Shown here one piece after another: positions 1-12,365 of a DNA stretch of 64,000 bases. The first letter of the stretch is position 1; every line of letters starts with the position of its first letter. The stretch lies in assembly GCA_029582265.1 (NCBI GenBank), contig CM055819.1, positions 34,169,288-34,233,287 on the forward strand. The letters are read 5' to 3'. The stretch is from Zoroaster sp. YZ-2022 (taxonomy: Eukaryota > Echinodermata > Asteroidea > Forcipulatida > Zoroasteridae). The translations under genes were made by a program, and so were the position numbers. Under the pieces are notes generated by a model. The model was not told the origin of the DNA and made no database searches. It saw only the letters and a program-made list of their open reading frames with translations.

Positions 1-253
1 ACTGTGAGTTTAATATAGAGATCACTGGTTCGGCCACTGTCTTCCTTATGCGCAGTAACATTCGAAAAATGGGTCTCTGTGGATGGGTACTCAATTGATG
101 ATTATGTGGAAGGAATTTAATGTGGTCTTTGTAGGCAATGAAGCTCTTTTCATCATGGGTACAGATGAAGGAGACATCATCATAATATAGCCCTGCTAGA
201 CCCAGAGCTCCATGGAACTGAGGCATATGGCATCAACATGTGTTCTTTTAATG
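1..253 (-). pseudogene. Penelope-like element reverse transcriptase fragment
   Basis: On the minus strand this segment reads as a piece of a Penelope-like reverse transcriptase. The catalytic box is recognisable as YYDDVSFICTHDEKSF, followed by AYKDHIKFLP and, near the window edge, KEDSGRTSDLYIKLT, which matches the family's DLYxKPTD block. The pieces lie in different frames, so it is broken, and it runs off the left edge of the window. It faces a plus-strand copy starting near position 300, so the two form an imperfect inverted pair around 254-300. Assignment rests on the order of family motifs, not on a database search. Confidence 0.7.
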
Positions 254-299
254 CATAACCTCGAAGCGAAAACCTATTGAAGATGCCATCAATGTGTTT

Positions 300-1455
300 T
301 CTCTTTGGAGTTAGCTAGAAGAATGCATGTTTGCCTCAGTTCCATGTCGAGCCCAGAGTCTAGTGGCGCTATATCACTGATGCCTTCCTCATAGTGATGA
401 AAAGGGGCTCGTTGCCTTCATTGTAAATCCACATGAATTCCTTCCACAGAATCATCAATCGAGCACCCATTCACAGAGATCTATTTTATGGATGTCACTG
501 TGTGAAAGGAATACAATGGCTTAACCACTGGTAGCTATGTTGAACCCACAGACAAACACCAATAGTTTCACTCCAACAGTTGCCTACCCCGGCTTTGCAA
601 AATTGGTATAATGTACAGCCAGATCTTCAGATTTCACTGGGTATGTTCTATTGACCCCTACTTTGTTCACCATTCACAGGAACTAAAGAAACATCTTATG
701 TCCACAGGGCAGAGCTCGTAAGCTGTTCGTCTAGCCATCAAAAGGTCAAGTCTCTGCCCAGGGCCTTGGTTTTTGCTGAGAAACCCAGACGTCAAGATTG
801 TACCAATTGGAAAGTTCCCCTTATTGCCACTTATCACCCCCTCTCTCTCCTTCCCATACATGAAATAGCTAGTACTGTAAAACCATCATATCCTGCTTAC
901 TTTAGATTGCCTTTTTAATCATGTCATTTCAGGGGAGCCCATATGTTGGCATTAGACATTCACCCAGTATAAGGGAATTCATTGTTTGGGCTGAGGTCCC
1001 TCTATTCATGATACTGTTCATCCTCATATGGGGTACTTTCAGGTGTACTTCCCGTTGCATTGCTTGTTGAGGACATGTCGAGGAGTCGGATTCCTTCAAA
1101 AGTCATGTCACCATAGCTATATATAAGACCAAAGGCCACATTATCTTTATCATCATCAATTCCATCTATCTCATATCCTGCAGGGTCTGTGTGGTACTGT
1201 ACATTGGTGAGACAAAACCCCCTCAAAAGAGGGTTTTGTGGCCACAGATCCACAGTCAATACCCGTAAGATAGACACACCTGTTGACCACTACTTCTGTG
1301 TGTCCAACTACTCTATTTCTGGCATGATTATGCAGGGCTATGGGTCACCTGAGAACTTAAGAGAGCTTGACCATCTCAGCAGAGAGAAGATGTGGATCAA
1401 GTGTCTTCACTTCACTCAATCTATGGTCTTAACATCCAGGTCTTTCGGGCAGTGA
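300..1455 (+). pseudogene. Penelope-like element, RT to GIY-YIG endonuclease, degenerate
   Basis: Penelope-like elements encode one protein with an RT followed by a GIY-YIG endonuclease. Here the blocks appear in the right order. The RT box is at about 350-390 (WRYITDAFLI, with the first catalytic Asp replaced). The block YVEPTDKHQ is at about 530-560, with a stop directly after it. The connector ELKKHLMSTGQS is near 680 and VPLIATYHP near 820. An open frame at 1189-1455 carries the nuclease end (GHRSTVNTRKIDTPVDHYF, then REKMWIKCLHF). Several frameshifts and stops show it is dead. The GIY-YIG signature itself is eroded. Confidence 0.7.
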
Positions 1456-1479
1456 GGACACCATCTTTTGCCGTTCTCT

Positions 1480-1780
1480 TTAGGAGTAAACTAGTAGGAA
1501 TGCATGTTGACCTCCGCTCCATGGGCCTTGGGCTGGTGGTGGTACATCGATGATATCTTCTTCATCTGGACTGGTGATGAAGACAGCCTCAGTGCAGCCT
1601 TCCCCATCGATTTTCCTTCCACAGAATCATCCGAGTCACCTCCAAAGACTCATTCAGAGAAACCCATCTCTGGATGTTGATAGTAAGGCAACAGTTGAAC
1701 CACTGATCCCTGTGTTGAGTCTGCAGACAAACACCAAGAGCTTCACTCTATCAGTTGTCTTCCCCGGCACTGAAAATCAA
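1480..1780 (+). pseudogene. second Penelope-like RT fragment
   Basis: A second plus-strand copy of the RT catalytic region begins right after the first copy's endonuclease. It reads WWYIDDIFFIWTGDEDSL (about 1539-1595), the classic Penelope active-site block. A shifted frame then gives ADKHQELHSISCLPRH up to the start of the satellite. The YIDD box is intact but the frame closes at a stop near 1677. A head-to-tail tandem arrangement of partial copies is typical of Penelope-like elements. Confidence 0.72.
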
Positions 1781-2227
1781 TCTATCTCTATCTCTATCTC
1801 TATCTCTATCTCTATCTCTATCTCTATCTCTATCTCTATCTCTATCTCTATCTCTATCTCTATCTCTATCTCTATCTCTATATCTCTATATATCTATATC
1901 TCTATATATCTCTATCTCTATATATCTCTATCTCTATATATCTCTATCTCTATATATCTCTATCTCTATATATCTCTATCTCTATATATCTCTATCTCTA
2001 TCTCTATCTCTATATATCTCTATCTCTATCTCTATCTCTATATATCTCTATCTCTATCTCTATATATCTCTATCTCTATCTCTATCTCTATCTCTATTAT
2101 ATCTCTATCTCTATCTCTATCTCTATATATCTCTATCTCTATCTCTATATATCTCTATCTCTATCTCTATCTCTATATATCTCTATCTCTATCTCTATAT
2201 ATCTCTATATATCTCTATATATCTCTA
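1781..2227. repeat. TATCTC-type satellite, block 1
   Basis: A pyrimidine-rich array. It starts as pure 6-bp TATCTC repeats (to about 1880), then mixes 6-bp and 8-bp (TATATCTC) units. It begins directly at the end of the Penelope fragment and ends at the TA where MITE copy 1 is inserted. Long open frames of Ser/Ile/Leu/Tyr across it are artefacts of a repeat without stop codons. Confidence 0.97.
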
Positions 2228-2229
2228 TA

Positions 2230-2826
2230 CAGGGTGTCCCCATAATAAGTATACCGAGATCAAAATTACTGTAATGGCAAAACTACTTTATATATGGGAA
2301 AGAGAAATATATCTCTAGAAAGGGTAGAATGTCCTCTTTGCAATGGTATACAGCTTGTGATGTTATTGACACAGGTGAGTGAACAAATTAGACAGATGTT
2401 AAGGGTACTGAAAGCAGGACTGTGACAAGTTTGCATATTTGAACAACAAATCTCAACCATGCAAGTGTGCAGAATACCAAATGCCTTTGTTTTTTCAACA
2501 CATTCTTCAAAACAAGGAATGTACCTAAAACAATGTAATCTGCTTTGTTTTCGCTACTTACCTCAAAAGTTTAATGTGCAGGTTTTTTTAAATGCTTTTT
2601 GGACCTTTGTTATTCAAATGTGCAAACTTGTCACAGTCCTGCTTTCAGTACCCTTAACATCTGTCTAATTTGTTCACTCATCTGTGTCAATAACATCACA
2701 AGCTGTATACCATTGCAAAGAGGACATTCTGCCCTTTCTAGAGATATATTTCTCTTTCCCATATATAAAGTAGTTTTGCCATTACAGTAATTTTTATCTC
2801 GGTATACTTTTTATGGGGACACCCTG
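2230..2826. mobile_element. 597-bp mariner-type foldback MITE, copy 1
   Basis: Ends are CAGGGTGTCCCCATAA and its reverse complement, flanked by TA on both sides, the Tc1/mariner target duplication. The terminal inverted repeats are about 220 bp each with a spacer of about 155 bp, so the element is close to a full hairpin. There is no transposase. Short open frames in the arms recur in every copy and are not genes. This copy lies in the opposite orientation to copies 2 and 3, judged by the spacer and by arm-specific substitutions. Confidence 0.9.
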
Positions 2827-2828
2827 TA

Positions 2829-3930
<1,102 letters not shown>

Positions 3931-3932
3931 TA

Positions 3933-4529
3933 CAGGGTGTCCCCATAAAAAGTATACCGAGATAAAAATTACTGTAATGGCAAAACTACTTTATATATGG
4001 GAAAGAGAAATATATCTCTAGAAAGGGCAGAATGTCCTCTTTGCAATGGTATACAGCTTGTGATGTTATTGACACAGATGAGTGAACAAATTAGACAGAT
4101 GTTAAGGGTACTGAAAGCAGGACTGTGACAAGTTTGCATATTTGAATAACAAAGGTCCAAAAAGCATTTTAAAAAACCTGCACATTAAACTTTTGAGGTA
4201 AGTAGCAAAAACAAAGCAGATTACATTGTTTTAGGTACATTCCTTGTTTTCAAGAATGTGTTGAAAAAACAAAGGCATTTGGTATTCTGCACACTTGCAT
4301 GGTTGAGATTTGTTGTTCAAATATGCAAACTTGTCACAGTCCTGCTTTCAGTACCCTTAACATCTGTCTAATTTGTTCACTCACCTGTGTCAATAACATC
4401 ACAAGCTGTATACCATTGCAAAGAGGACATTCTACCCTTTTTAGAGATATATTTCTCTTTCCCATATATAAAGTAGTTTTGCCATTACAGTAATTTTGAT
4501 CTCGGTATACTTTTTATGGGGACACCCTG
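3933..4529. mobile_element. 597-bp mariner-type foldback MITE, copy 2
   Basis: Same length to the base as copy 1, same termini, TA on both sides, inserted in the same satellite but inverted relative to copy 1. Left and right arms differ at a few fixed positions (for example gagataaaa against gagatcaaa, gggcag against gggtag). These differences identify orientation. Confidence 0.9.
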
Positions 4530-5469
4530 TATATCTCTATCTCTATCTCTATCTCTATCTCTATATATCTCTATCTCTATCTCTATCTCTATATATCTCT
4601 ATCTCTATCTCTATCTCTATATATCTCTATCTCTATATATCTCTATCTCTATCTCTATCTCTATATATCTCTATCTCTATATATCTCTATCTCTATCTCT
4701 ATCTCTATATATCTCTATCTCTATCTCTATCTCTATATATCTCTATCTCTATCTCTATCTCTATATATCTCTATATATCTCTATCTCTATCTCTATCTCT
4801 ATCTCTATATATCTCTATCTCTATCTCTATCTCTATATATCTCTATCTCTATCTCTATATATCTCTATCTCTATCTCTATCTCTATATATCTCTATCTCT
4901 ATCTCTATCTCTATCTCTATCTCTATCTCTATCTCTATCTCTATCTCTCTCTATCTCTATATATCTCTATCTCTATCTCTATCTCTATCTCTATATATCT
5001 CTATCTCTATCTCTATCTCTATCTCTATATATCTCTATCTCTATCTCTCTCTATCTATATATCTCTATCTCTCTCTATCTATATATCTCTATCTCTCTCT
5101 ATCTATATATCTCTATCTCTATCTCTCTCTATCTATATATCTCTATCTCTATCTCTCTATCTATATATCTCTATCTCTATCTCTCTCTATCTATATATCT
5201 CTATCTCTATCTCTCTCTATATATCTCTATCTCTCTCTATCTATATCTCTCTATCTCTCTCTATCTATATATATCTCTATCTCTCTATCTCTCTCTATCT
5301 ATATATATCTCTATCTCTCTATCTCTCTCTATCTATATATATCTATCTCTCTCTATCTATATATATATATATATATATATATATCTATCTCTCTCTATCT
5401 ATATATATATATATATATATATCTATCTCTCTCTCTCTATATATATATATATCTCTCTATCTCTCTCTA

Positions 5470-5504
<35 letters not shown>

Positions 5505-5505
5505 A

Positions 5506-5538
<33 letters not shown>

Positions 5539-5551
5539 ATCTCTCTCTATC

Positions 5552-5582
<31 letters not shown>

Positions 5583-5628
5583 CTCTCTCTATCTATATAT
5601 ATATATATATATCTATCTCTATATATTA
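4530..5628. repeat. TATCTC-type satellite, block 3, grading into (AT)n
   Basis: Mixed 6- and 8-bp units to about 5040, then TCTCTCTATCTATATA-type units with growing AT runs (about 5360-5610), ending at unique sequence near 5629. All three pyrimidine frames lack stops, which creates spurious open frames of up to 438 codons. Confidence 0.97.
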
Positions 5629-6290
5629 TTCCAAGGGAATTGGCATAGATGTTTAAATACTATTCAAATCCTTGAGAAACAATGTTGTGTTTGTACCAAA
5701 ATACATGTGTACATAATTAACCTATGCATTTTAATGGAAAAGAAGGCTGTATGCTTTTATAAGTGTGTTTATCAAACCAGAAACTCTGTTTTATTCATGT
5801 TTAACACACTTCCACAGCAGCAACATTTGTGAAATTAAGAACCTCATTGAATGTGTATATTTAATAACTTTTATCCTTTGCACAAATTATTGTGCAAAGG
5901 AACAAACCAAACAAATTGTTTAACTCTAAACAGTTCTTTCTTGAGTAATTTCTTGATAGGATGGCTGTCATGATGCTAGATGGTGCCAAGGATTGTTGGG
6001 TAAGTCATCAGTGTTTCTAGTTCTTTCTATTTACAAACGATATATCATTAATGTTATCATCTCTGGATTTGTTCCATCTTCTTTGTTATTCATCCAGTTA
6101 TTATAAAGTGCACGTATATCCTAAAGTCAAGATTAAGGAAGTCAACATAAGAAACAAACAATACAAATGAATGAGCTCATAATAGTTCTGTCTTAGCAGT
6201 TTCTTGAAAGAGTTTGGCAACTTAGATTGATGGGTTTTCCCAGGAGGAGATAGTATACGGTATACTCTGTATGCTTTCGAGTGTCCACTG
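5629..6290. other. non-coding, nothing recognised
   Basis: AT-rich unique-looking sequence after the satellite. I see no open frame with protein character, no inverted repeat ends and no tandem structure beyond short AT runs. Confidence 0.5.
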
Positions 6291-6295
6291 GTAAA

Positions 6296-6470
6296 CTCTG
6301 TGGTCTAGAGGTAAGACATCTGCACTACTATGCAGAAGGTTGTGGGTTCGAGTCCCACCTGAGTTGCCTGTAGACACTGGGAAGCATTAAATAGGCCTAT
6401 GTAGTGCTGAACTAAGTTAGTGAAGGGCACAATTATATTAATTGAAATTCTATTAGCTAGAGAACAATTA
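6296..6470 (+). mobile_element. tRNA-headed SINE remnant
   Basis: About 6296-6368 folds as a tRNA: a 7-bp acceptor stem with one mismatch, a D arm with GTC/GAC stem, and a perfect T arm GTGGG-TTCGAGT-CCCAC containing an ideal Pol III B box (GGTTCGAGTCC). An A-box-like TGGTCTAGAGG lies near the start. The anticodon loop has the wrong size (8 nt with a TCTGC stem, or 6 nt with CTGCA), so it is unlikely to be a working tRNA gene. The unrelated sequence following the head fits a SINE body. Confidence 0.55.
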
Positions 6471-7218
6471 TAATGATGGGATTCCTCCATTTAGTTTAAA
6501 GGGTAATTTCTAATTTAACAAATTGTTCATTTGTCCACTTGTTAATATGTCAGAATCGGTGCCTTGATTAGTATAGGTGGTAAAACAGTGGTCACCAGGG
6601 TCCAACTCACAATAGCAGTTAATTTCTGTTAATAACTTTTATGTTGTTGAGAAACTGAAATTGCTATGGTACTTTATTAAGTTCAACTTAAATTATGCAT
6701 AGCAAAATGTGCGTATCTTTGGATTTGGCCCAAGTCTCAGCTTACATCACTGAAAGTTCCTCATCACTAAATAGAATTTGTCATAGAAACATACGTGCAC
6801 TGCAAAACATTTAGCTGCATGTTAAAGATGCATCTGGTAGACAATGCATCGGATTGCAGACTACATGCAAACGTTATTAGCTGCTTATGTTTTTGCACTT
6901 AGCAAATTTATCTCAACTTGATGTGGGTATCGCGTGTCAGACCAACGGGTCTGGTAAACATCTACAGCATGCATTTAACCATAGAGCAATTTTTTTTCAT
7001 AACTTGATATCAATTAAATATTTTACGTATAAAAATGTTACGTAGACCTCGATAAATCTATATGCATATCCCTTGCAATGCATGACTGTTAGTGGGACAT
7101 AGCAACAGATGTAGCTAACAGTCTAATCAATTGAGTTAAACTTAGTAAAATTAGATCATTATACAGTGATACAACAAGAATGTGCTTGAATTAAAACTGC
7201 ATATACACACACATTCTA
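6471..7218. other. non-coding, nothing recognised
   Basis: AT-rich, no coding frame longer than noise and no clear repeat structure. Confidence 0.5.
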
Positions 7219-7219
7219 C

Positions 7220-7488
7220 TATACCACTCAAAACAATTTAGGGAACACCAGAATAATCTCAGTTAAAGCAAGATCATTTATTTCAGATAAACACAATGTT
7301 TCACAGAATTGATGAGAAACAACTGCACAGTGAAACAGATGATAAAGGATGCATTAGTGATTACACATTTCATGACATGACTACTGAAAGAGAGAGGGGG
7401 GTTGCAAATGAAAATCCCGGTTCATGGAACATTTCAAACCTATTTGATGTTAAAAATCCGGTGTTCCCTAAATTGTTTTGAGTAGTAT
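7220..7488. mobile_element. ~268-bp MITE, Tc1/mariner type
   Basis: About 28-bp inverted ends (ACTCAAAACAATTTAGGGAA near 7226-7245 and its reverse complement at 7465-7484) with TA next to both ends. A GGGAACACC-type terminus is common among Tc1-like elements. The interior has a short open frame (7296-7481) that simply runs into the right TIR and is not a gene. Confidence 0.75.
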
Positions 7489-8204
7489 ATTTCGCTGACA
7501 TGGTAGACTGTACATCCAATTCTCATTCTGTTTTGTCATCTTAGGTGCTATAGGTATTACTGTAGTGTTTGATTGACAGGCAGGAGGGGGTTTATTTATC
7601 GACTGAATACATTTTATTTGGTTTCAGAACTAGGCCTACTATTTACAAAGTTACATGGTTTTCAATATAAAAAAAAATAAATAATGACTAAGTACTGTAT
7701 TTTATACTTGGTATAAAATTAAATGTGTGTTGGCTGTTAAAGACCTAACAGAAATTATAACGGACATTTATCACGCATGTAACGGCCATGTTAGTTTTCT
7801 GAAACGTCAAATAGACTGGTAATGCTGAAGAGAGACAGTGCACATAATATTTTGAGAACTATCCTCACTACCAGTTCTTTTCAGAACCAAAACATTTCTT
7901 TCAAGAAGAGATTATTACACATGTTGTTAACCGTAAACCTAATCTTTCTTATCCAATCCACCATAAGCTTCAAATCACATTTGAAATTGCTGTTTTTCAT
8001 TGATGGGTCGCAGAACCAGTATGATAAGGTCTGTTATAGAAACTTGGCCACTCTTGAAATGTCTCCATTCTGTTTGGTTCAATTGTACAATAAAACGGCA
8101 ATGCTTAGATAATATTTGGTATCTGACCTTTTTCACTAAAAAAAATCAGGTCTTTGGTGTTTGACATGGCCCCATGTTTTAAAACTTTATTTAGTAATTT
8201 AGTA
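7489..8204. other. non-coding, nothing recognised
   Basis: AT-rich sequence with short open frames lacking any family motif. No repeat boundaries seen. Confidence 0.45.
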
Positions 8205-8990
8205 TTTTTGACATGCCATTTTCTATGAGTGGAAATTTGATACATGTTTAATAACATGTTCAAAACTATTTTGACTTTAATAATCATAAGTCCACTTTTC
8301 CAAATTTTTATGAAATAAATTTTCATTTTCATTTAAATTTTATATTTTTATTTAAATTCGACTCTATTTAACCAAATTTATTTCATAAAAATTAGGAAAA
8401 GTATCAAAATATTTTTGAACATGTTAGTCTGTAAATTTACATCCACTAGAGGGCAGATTTCTTAACTTAATGTTAAATACGGCCTTTAAACTCGGGTTTG
8501 AAATACCTTCTGTAGGTTGGGGACAAAACCAAAAATGTCAATTTTAAGCAACAGTAAGATCTCAATAAAATGAATGAAAAGCTCAATGTTGGACGTGCAT
8601 GTTGTTCTACATTCCACTCATTTTGCATTGGGTTACATTTGCCTTTCTAGTTTCATCTAGTTACTGGGCAATGGGCATGTTGTTAATCTCCGATGAAGAA
8701 ACTGTATTTACAAATAATATTTGTGACATGCCATCTGAAAATGAGTGGAAATTTTTACAAATGTTTACAGTTGCCATTTCATTTATAGCCACTAGAGGCA
8801 GGATGTTCTGCATTTAATGTTCAATTATTTGTCTTGTCTCAGGTTTCTTATACCTAGGCCGGAAACATGGCAAACTTAAAACATTTATCAACAGAAAGAT
8901 ATTTTCTGCTATATAAAATGAATGAAAAGTTCAATGTTGGACATGCACAGCTGAATTCCACTCATTTGCATTGGGTCACATTAAATTTCT
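8205..8990. repeat. diverged duplicated repeat with internal foldback
   Basis: Several blocks occur twice in the same order: gacatgccat...gagtggaaattt (8211 and 8727), cactagagg(g)cag (about 8443 and 8789), aaaatgaatgaaaag (8566 and 8915) and attccactcattt...gcattgggt (about 8612 and 8955). Spacing varies from about 350 to 516 bp, so the copies carry indels. The first copy also holds a foldback, with arms at about 8250-8322 and 8373-8427. No protein is suggested. Confidence 0.6.
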
Positions 8991-9189
8991 CAGATGTGCC
9001 ATCCTTTGACACAATAAGTTACTGTTGAAGTGCTCAAAACATTTATAATGTGCAAATTTTGTTTCTGCTAAGCAATTCTACTAAGGCATGGATTAAATGC
9101 TCTCCATTATGATAGTCAATTGCTGTGTCAACTTTTGCCAAAGAAACCTTCCCAGAGAATCAGAGCAGATTCTGAGCCAACATCTTTAT

Positions 9190-10085
9190 CGCACGACAGA
9201 ACTGTGCATATTCTTCAGTATAACGCTTCAGGATGCTCAGTTAAACAAAGGCATCTTCATCCTGTTACAGAATGATGGAAGTCTGTTTGACCTTCTCCTA
9301 GCCAGGTCAAAGATGCAAGTAATGGTATCGAACAAGGTGCTCACCTTCTTCATCTTCTTCAGTATGATTCTTCAGGATGCTCAGTTAAACAAAATCATCT
9401 TCATCCTGTTCTAGACTGATGGAAGTCTGTTTGACCTTCTCCAAGTCAAAGATACAAGGCTGTATACTAGCGTTCACCCTGATCTTCTTCAGTATAGCGC
9501 TTCAGGATGCTGAGTAATAAACAAAGGCATCTTCATCCTGTTCCAGATGATGGAAGTCTAGATTTGACCCAAGCCAAGTCAAAGAAACAAGTAAAGGTGT
9601 CAAGGCTGTATACTAGCGCTCACCTTCATCTTCTTCATCTCCTTCAGTATAGTGCTTCAGGATGCTCAGTAAAAGACATAGGCATCTTCATCCTGTTGCA
9701 GATTAACGAAGTCTGTTTGACCTTCTCCAAGCCAAGTCAAAGATGCAAGTAAAGGTGTCAATCAAGGCTGTATACTAGCGCTCACCCTCATCTTCTTCAG
9801 TATAGCACTTCATAATGCTAAGTAATAAACAAAGGCATCTTCATCCTGTTAAAGACTGGAAGTGTTTGACCTTCTCCAAGCTAACTCAAAAAATCAAGTA
9901 AAGATGTCAAACAAGGCTGTGTACTAGCACTCACTCTCATCTTCTCCATCTTCTTCAGTATGATTCTTCAGGATGCTCAGTAATAAGCAAAGGCATCTCC
10001 ATCTGGTTCCAGACTGATGGAATTCTGTTCACTCTCTTCTCCATCTGCTTCAGGATGCTCAGTTAAACAAAGGTATCAGCTCGTT
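9190..10085. repeat. minisatellite, unit ~150 bp, about 6-7 copies
   Basis: The marker cttcaggatgctcag recurs at about 9226, 9370, 9498, 9655, 9966 and 10046, with a mutated copy near 9807. Units are 128-159 bp (the last is shorter). Each unit carries the same order of words: aggcatcttcatcctgtt, gaagtctgtttgaccttctcc, aagtcaaagatgcaagtaa, tgtatactagcgctcacc. Diverged, non-coding. Confidence 0.85.
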
Positions 10086-10950
10086 TTGTCAAACAGAATC
10101 TGAAAGAATCCAGGGAAATTTTGGCACCAAGAATAAAACATATTGTGTGTCCCGAGAAGCTGTTCCATTGCTGTTTCATAGCTGTTTCATAGGACACTGA
10201 TAGTAGAATTGCTTAACATCAACAATAATTAGAGCACTGTTTTGTAAATTTATTAGTTTTATTATATAATTTTAGGCAATTATCAAAATTATACTAAGTT
10301 CCTAAGACGGGTCATCAAGAAGGTTGGAGTGACACTGGCATGCATTTATCATACTACAGTAAAATATGCAGGACTGCTGTCTACAGTGTACCAGCAAAAA
10401 TTTGCTACAGTGCTTGAGATGGTGAAGCATATTTATAAGCCAGAGACAAACATTAATATTTGCATTCATGTATTTATTAGTAAATAACTTCTGCATGCTG
10501 TGAACAACTTCAGAGAAGATAGTTTCTAGTCATGATGCAGAAAGAGACTTGAATGAGGCAATGGTGCTTGTGAATCAAATACCTACTCTGTGGGGAAACA
10601 ACACTGTCTCTGCTAAGCCTCTATTTCACTGCTCATTGGCTCTTTGGCGTCATTGTCTCTTTCCTCACATTTCAAAGATTGTCATCTGCACCAAGGGTGT
10701 GATTGGTTGATGCATATGTTTGATTGATTGGTCTTACATATGTTTGTGAATCAGCTGATGGATATCTAATCTGTGATTGATGTAATCTAAAATCATCTTA
10801 AGCACGACATCATTCTACTCTGATGATGAGATGTTGTCTCAAGTTTGTCTACCTGCACTAACACTGCTACATTCACATGTTGCATCAAGAATGTGCCGGA
10901 TTGGTTGATGGCAATGTGATTGCGTATCAGCAGGTCTTCACAGATTGAAA
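10086..10950. other. non-coding, nothing recognised
   Basis: Unique-looking sequence with scattered short duplications (e.g. gctgtttcatagctgtttcata near 10170). No gene or element ends seen. Confidence 0.45.
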
Positions 10951-10957
10951 AAGGTTG

Positions 10958-11098
10958 CACACATTGGGCTGTATACTCCCTAGGGAGCTGAGAAAGATTA
11001 TATGAATGATATTTGCCCAGTGACCAGGGGACGTAATGTAAAGTGCATTTGGGACATTATTTATGGCTAATGCACTATATAATAATGATTTATTATTA
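10958..11098 (+). mobile_element. SINE tail remnant
   Basis: Shares the 3' body of the SINE at 11784: gctgtatactccc.agggagctgag, then ..atgaat..., gcaggg/ccaggggacgtaat, ...gcactatataata and a TTATTATTA tail. The tRNA head is absent. The copy is more diverged than the other. Confidence 0.6.
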
Positions 11099-11318
11099 TT
11101 ACCTTCTCTTTAAAACTACTGCTTATTGGCAGATTTTATATTTGTAACGGGCAAGCCAATGTATAGACCTACTCAATCATATGTACCCACAATGTATGTA
11201 ACAGAATGGCATGCTGTATAATGTTTTTAAGTGAAATGAGCTTTTGTGAAATGCACTGTACTGAATTGAAATAACACGTCATCTATCTTGGCTTGAATTA
11301 TATATAAACCAACCCCCC

Positions 11319-11319
<1 letters not shown>

Positions 11320-11360
<41 letters not shown>

Positions 11361-11545
11361 CTCAAAGAAGGGGGAAACTCAAACACTATCAAAAAACAAA
11401 TAATGAATATCCAACAAATGAAACTCAAAAGAAAAAAGAAATAAAAGAAACCTTAAAAATTACAACCCCCTCCTGCCCCCCCCTCCAAAAAATTTTTAAA
11501 AAACCTCCCCCCCCCAAAAAAATATATATATATATATATATAGAA
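11320..11545. repeat. two (AT)n microsatellites with A/C-rich spacer
   Basis: Pure AT runs at about 11325-11356 and 11522-11541, separated by an A-rich stretch with several CCCCC runs. Nothing coding. Confidence 0.85.
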
Positions 11546-11636
11546 ACAAATTTACTAGAAATAATTATGTGATCATGATATCTCATATTTGGGTCAAGAG
11601 ATTATCTGACTGGAAATTTCTTTAAATAATGCTTTA

Positions 11637-11752
11637 TTTAAAGGGACAGTATCGTCACGATCAGAGCAGACTTTCAACAGGGTATGGAATCGGTATCCTA
11701 ATTTAAGATGAACACACAGTGACTGAAAATTGATGATATTGTCCCTTTAAGT
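11637..11752. mobile_element. ~115-bp MITE-like inverted repeat
   Basis: Ends taaagggacagtatcgtca and tgatgatattgtcccttta form imperfect inverted repeats of about 19 bp around a ~75-bp core. TTTAAAGGGACA-type ends are common in short MITEs. No target duplication could be fixed. Confidence 0.5.
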
Positions 11753-11783
11753 ATATCCAAATGGGCAATTGTTTTAAGTGTAC

Positions 11784-12122
11784 ATGGGCGAGCGGTTTAG
11801 TGCATCGGATTTGTGTTCTGATGGCTGAGTCGTCAGAATGTGGGTTCGAATCCCAACCGCGACCATGGTGCTTGTGTCCTTGAGCAAGACACTTTACCAT
11901 AATTGCTTCTCTCCACCCAGGGGTAAATGGTTACCTGTGAGGGCAGAGTTGGTTGTTGTGTTTGATTAGCCCTATATCCACTGTAATGGCAGCAATTGAG
12001 CTGTATACTCCCCAGGGAGCTGAGATGGTTTCAGGAATGATTTATGAGCCTTATGAGCAGGGGTAATAATATAATGCGCCTTGAGCACCAGTTTCGTGGA
12101 TACGTGCGCTATATAGGTCCAC
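11784..12122 (+). mobile_element. tRNA-headed SINE, complete-looking
   Basis: The head (about 11784-11865) looks like a class II (Leu/Ser-like) tRNA with a long variable arm and a perfect B box GGTTCGAATCC. The body includes cttgtgtccttgagcaagac, a motif I recognise from SINEs of many aquatic animals. The tail is gcgctatataggtccac followed by a trinucleotide array. The order head-body-tail-microsatellite is that of an intact SINE copy in plus orientation. A minus-strand frame through it is spurious. Confidence 0.75.
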
Positions 12123-12365
12123 ATTATTATTATTACTATTACTATTACTACTATTACTACTATTATTACTATTATTACTATTATTATTACTATTATTACT
12201 ATTATTATAATTATTATAATTATTATTATTATAATTATTATTATTATTATTACTATTACTATTACTATTACTACTACTATTACTACTATTATTACTATTA
12301 TTACTATTATTACTATTACTATTATTATTATTATTATTATTACTATTATTACTATTATTACTATA
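12123..12365. repeat. (TTA/CTA)n trinucleotide microsatellite
   Basis: A 240-bp array of TTA and CTA triplets that continues the SINE tail. Its remainder reappears on the far side of the inserted element (13408-13432). It gives false poly-Tyr and poly-Asn/Ser open frames. Confidence 0.95.

Noticed and set aside
6296..6368. Functional tRNA gene
   Set aside because: The anticodon loop has the wrong size and the acceptor stem has a mismatch, and SINE-like sequence follows; treated as a SINE head.
9190..10085. CRISPR-like array
   Set aside because: Unit length (~150 bp), diverged repeats without unique spacers and the eukaryotic context fit a minisatellite.
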